Assembly: GCF_900114715.1 (NCBI RefSeq)
Contig: NZ_FOTY01000001.1
Location: 193,286-257,285, forward strand
Length of the DNA stretch: 64,000 bases
Source of the DNA: Salibacterium qingdaonense
GTDB lineage: Bacteria; Bacillota; Bacilli; Bacillales; Marinococcaceae
Direction: 5' to 3'
The notes beneath the pieces were generated by a model. The model did not search any database and was not told the DNA's origin. It was given only the letters and a program-made list of their open reading frames with translations. The translations under genes were made by a program, and so were the position numbers. The number at the start of each line of letters is the position of its first letter. Position 1 is the stretch's first letter. This document shows positions 62,752-64,000 of the stretch, one piece after another.

Positions 62752-63558
62752 CTATACGTAAATCATGAAATCCGTATTACCCCGTGTGCTTCTAATCTGA
62801 TCAGGGTCGGCAATCACCGTCGGCTGATAATCAATCAGGATGGCGGACCGTTCCCCCGGACCGTCTGTTTCCCCTTTTTCAACATCCCCGACATAATGCG
62901 TGACAAGTGGATCATATACACTGTAGGACTCAAGAGGCTTATCCAGGTAAAAGGACTGCTTAATATCATCCTGCGGGATATCGGCCGGCATTTTGCCGCG
63001 GTGCCGGGGTACAGAAATTGCATTTAACCCGCCGCTTATGTTGTTTCGCCGGATGAGGTGGGCAAACGTAAACGGTTCCCCGTCCTGATGGAGGGTGTTC
63101 GGTGAAGATACTGCCACATCGCCCGGATTTTCCACCTTCAGTTTTACAAAATGCACGCCTGCGTGAAAAGGCATCAGCGCATCTTCTCTCGTCCAAAATG
63201 TTTCCCTGAAGTCCTGACGTATCATTTCCCGGAGCAGCCTGTTTTCCATTGAACACTGCCAAAGAGCCGGGAACCGCCGGTATTCCCCCACATATTCCGG
63301 ATTAAAGCTTCCCTGAAAATATTCATAATAGGCATGACCGTCGACCCATGTTTCCGGAAGCCACGTCACCTCATGCGTGCCCGGCATCACAAGCGCCCGC
63401 CCGTAACGGCGGTACCGGTTCAGGTGCGGAGCGTATTCATCGGCTGGGAGGTTGTCAAAGGCATGCTGAAGCGCAGCCAGATCATCGTCGATACCCGGAT
63501 AATCTATTTTATCTTTGAAATGGTAATATTCGTATCCTGCTTCTTTTAACTGACTCAC
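62752..63558 (-). CDS. 2-oxoglutarate/Fe(II) dioxygenase family protein (2OG-Fe_Oxy_2)
   Basis: A 268-residue protein of the family that includes the L-isoleucine 4-hydroxylase of B. thuringiensis. The Fe ligands are His157 and Asp159 (in LHQDGEPFTFAHLI) and probably His221 (VTHYVGD); an Arg in ERSAILIDYQP could bind 2-oxoglutarate. GTG 63558 is chosen because GGAGG lies 8 bases upstream; ATG 63573 would sit on that site. It probably hydroxylates a free amino acid or similar small molecule; the substrate is unknown. Confidence 0.78.
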   Translation of the reverse strand: MSQLKEAGYEYYHFKDKIDYPGIDDDLAALQHAFDNLPADEYAPHLNRYRRYGRALVMPGTHEVTWLPETWVDGHAYYEYFQGSFNPEYVGEYRRFPALWQCSMENRLLREMIRQDFRETFWTREDALMPFHAGVHFVKLKVENPGDVAVSSPNTLHQDGEPFTFAHLIRRNNISGGLNAISVPRHRGKMPADIPQDDIKQSFYLDKPLESYSVYDPLVTHYVGDVEKGETDGPGERSAILIDYQPTVIADPDQIRSTRGNTDFMIYV

Positions 63559-63700
63559 AGCTATGACCTCCATCTATGATAATTCCTTTAAAAGTTTATC
63601 ATTTTTTCCTCCCGCCGATAAGAGAAAGCATTTCGAAAAGAAGTGACATCCTATATACTGAAAAGAACATACATTCGATATCATCCAGGAAGGAGCATGT

Positions 63701-64000
63701 ATGATGCCGGTTATTCTCGCAGAAAAACCAAGTCAGGCGAAAGCGTATGCCGCTGCATTCCCAAAAGGTCAGAAAAAGGAAGGATACATGACAATTCCCG
63801 CCTGTTCTGTTTTCCCGGAAGGGGCTGTACTGACATGGGGAGTCGGCCATCTCATCGAACTAAAAAGCCCGGCCGAATATGAAGCATCGTGGAAACGGTG
63901 GGATCTCCAGCAGCTGCCGATGCTGCCGGGCACGTATGAATTCCGTCCGGCCCAGAAGACGAAAAAACAGTTTCAGATTGTGCGCCGTCTGCTCAAACAG
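63701..64000 (+). CDS. topB: DNA topoisomerase III, N-terminal part (runs off the window)
   Basis: The first 100 residues of a type IA topoisomerase. MPVILAEKPSQAKAYAAAF is the TOPRIM start with the catalytic Glu, and VLTWGVGHLIEL is the next conserved strand-turn; the catalytic Tyr lies beyond the window edge. ATG codons at 63701 and 63704 are both spaced acceptably from AGGAAGGAG. TopB relaxes and decatenates DNA. Confidence 0.9.
   Translation, partial: MMPVILAEKPSQAKAYAAAFPKGQKKEGYMTIPACSVFPEGAVLTWGVGHLIELKSPAEYEASWKRWDLQQLPMLPGTYEFRPAQKTKKQFQIVRRLLKQ

Overview
The window reads as chromosome of an aerobic, endospore-forming Bacillaceae bacterium, probably salt- or alkali-adapted. A small acid-soluble spore protein of the Tlp family, a QoxABCD aa3 quinol oxidase, HemAT, an MhqR/MhqO/MhqD set, YdbM-, YndJ- and YhfK-type genes and strong AGGAGG ribosome sites all point to Bacillaceae. 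Several exported proteins are very rich in Asp/Glu, which suggests a saline or alkaline habitat; that part is inference. No rRNA, tRNA, CRISPR array, prophage or intact transposase was seen.

Layout. 1-14 kb is sugar and sugar-acid metabolism: an RbsC-type permease and its binding lipoprotein, a tagatose-3-epimerase-like protein, ribulokinase behind an AraR-like operator, a GH4 alpha-galactosidase, a CrcB fluoride-channel pair, D-galactonate dehydratase, and a gluconate operon (gntK-gntP-gnd) divergent from an RpiR-type regulator. 14-28 kb is mixed: a TauE/SafE permease, a YwaF-like protein, an aromatic-acid-exporter-like protein, an SLH/SH3/amidase cell-wall hydrolase, tlp, flotillin, a uracil-DNA glycosylase-like protein, flavin reductase, aconitase, HtpX and RarD. 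28-37 kb holds qoxABCD, a DeoR/SorC-type regulator, transketolase and, just upstream of it, a degenerate phosphofructokinase-like protein. 36.7-42.5 kb is metal transport: Fur box, siderophore-binding lipoprotein, fused double permease, AbrB-type transporter and FetAB. 43-45.9 kb is a two-gene module of unknown function between two copies of an intergenic repeat. 45.9-64 kb holds mhqROD with a palindromic operator, HemAT, a second chemoreceptor, two DMT exporters, an SDR dehydrogenase, YdbM, a methyltransferase, a GNAT/YndJ pair, MATE, a 2-oxoglutarate/Fe dioxygenase and the start of topB.

Most genes are ordinary. The unexplained signal lies between genes: (i) a repeat of about 210 bp built from alternating GTGGACAC / GTGTCCAC motifs, present twice in opposite orientation 40 kb apart (14.06 and 54.33 kb); (ii) an ACGTTTAC / AACGTAAC repeat family, as an exact 53-bp-period tandem array at 19.3 kb and as two longer hairpin-ended copies bracketing the 43-45.9 kb module; (iii) a 128-bp element with perfect 11-bp inverted ends at 26.65 kb; (iv) a stretch of about 700 bp flanked by GGGACAAAA inverted repeats at 19 kb that may be a decayed insertion element. 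The most interesting coding observation is the PFK-like protein upstream of transketolase, which keeps the PFK framework but lacks the catalytic aspartates. Regulatory palindromes stand before mhqR, the MATE gene, the AbrB-type gene and aconitase.
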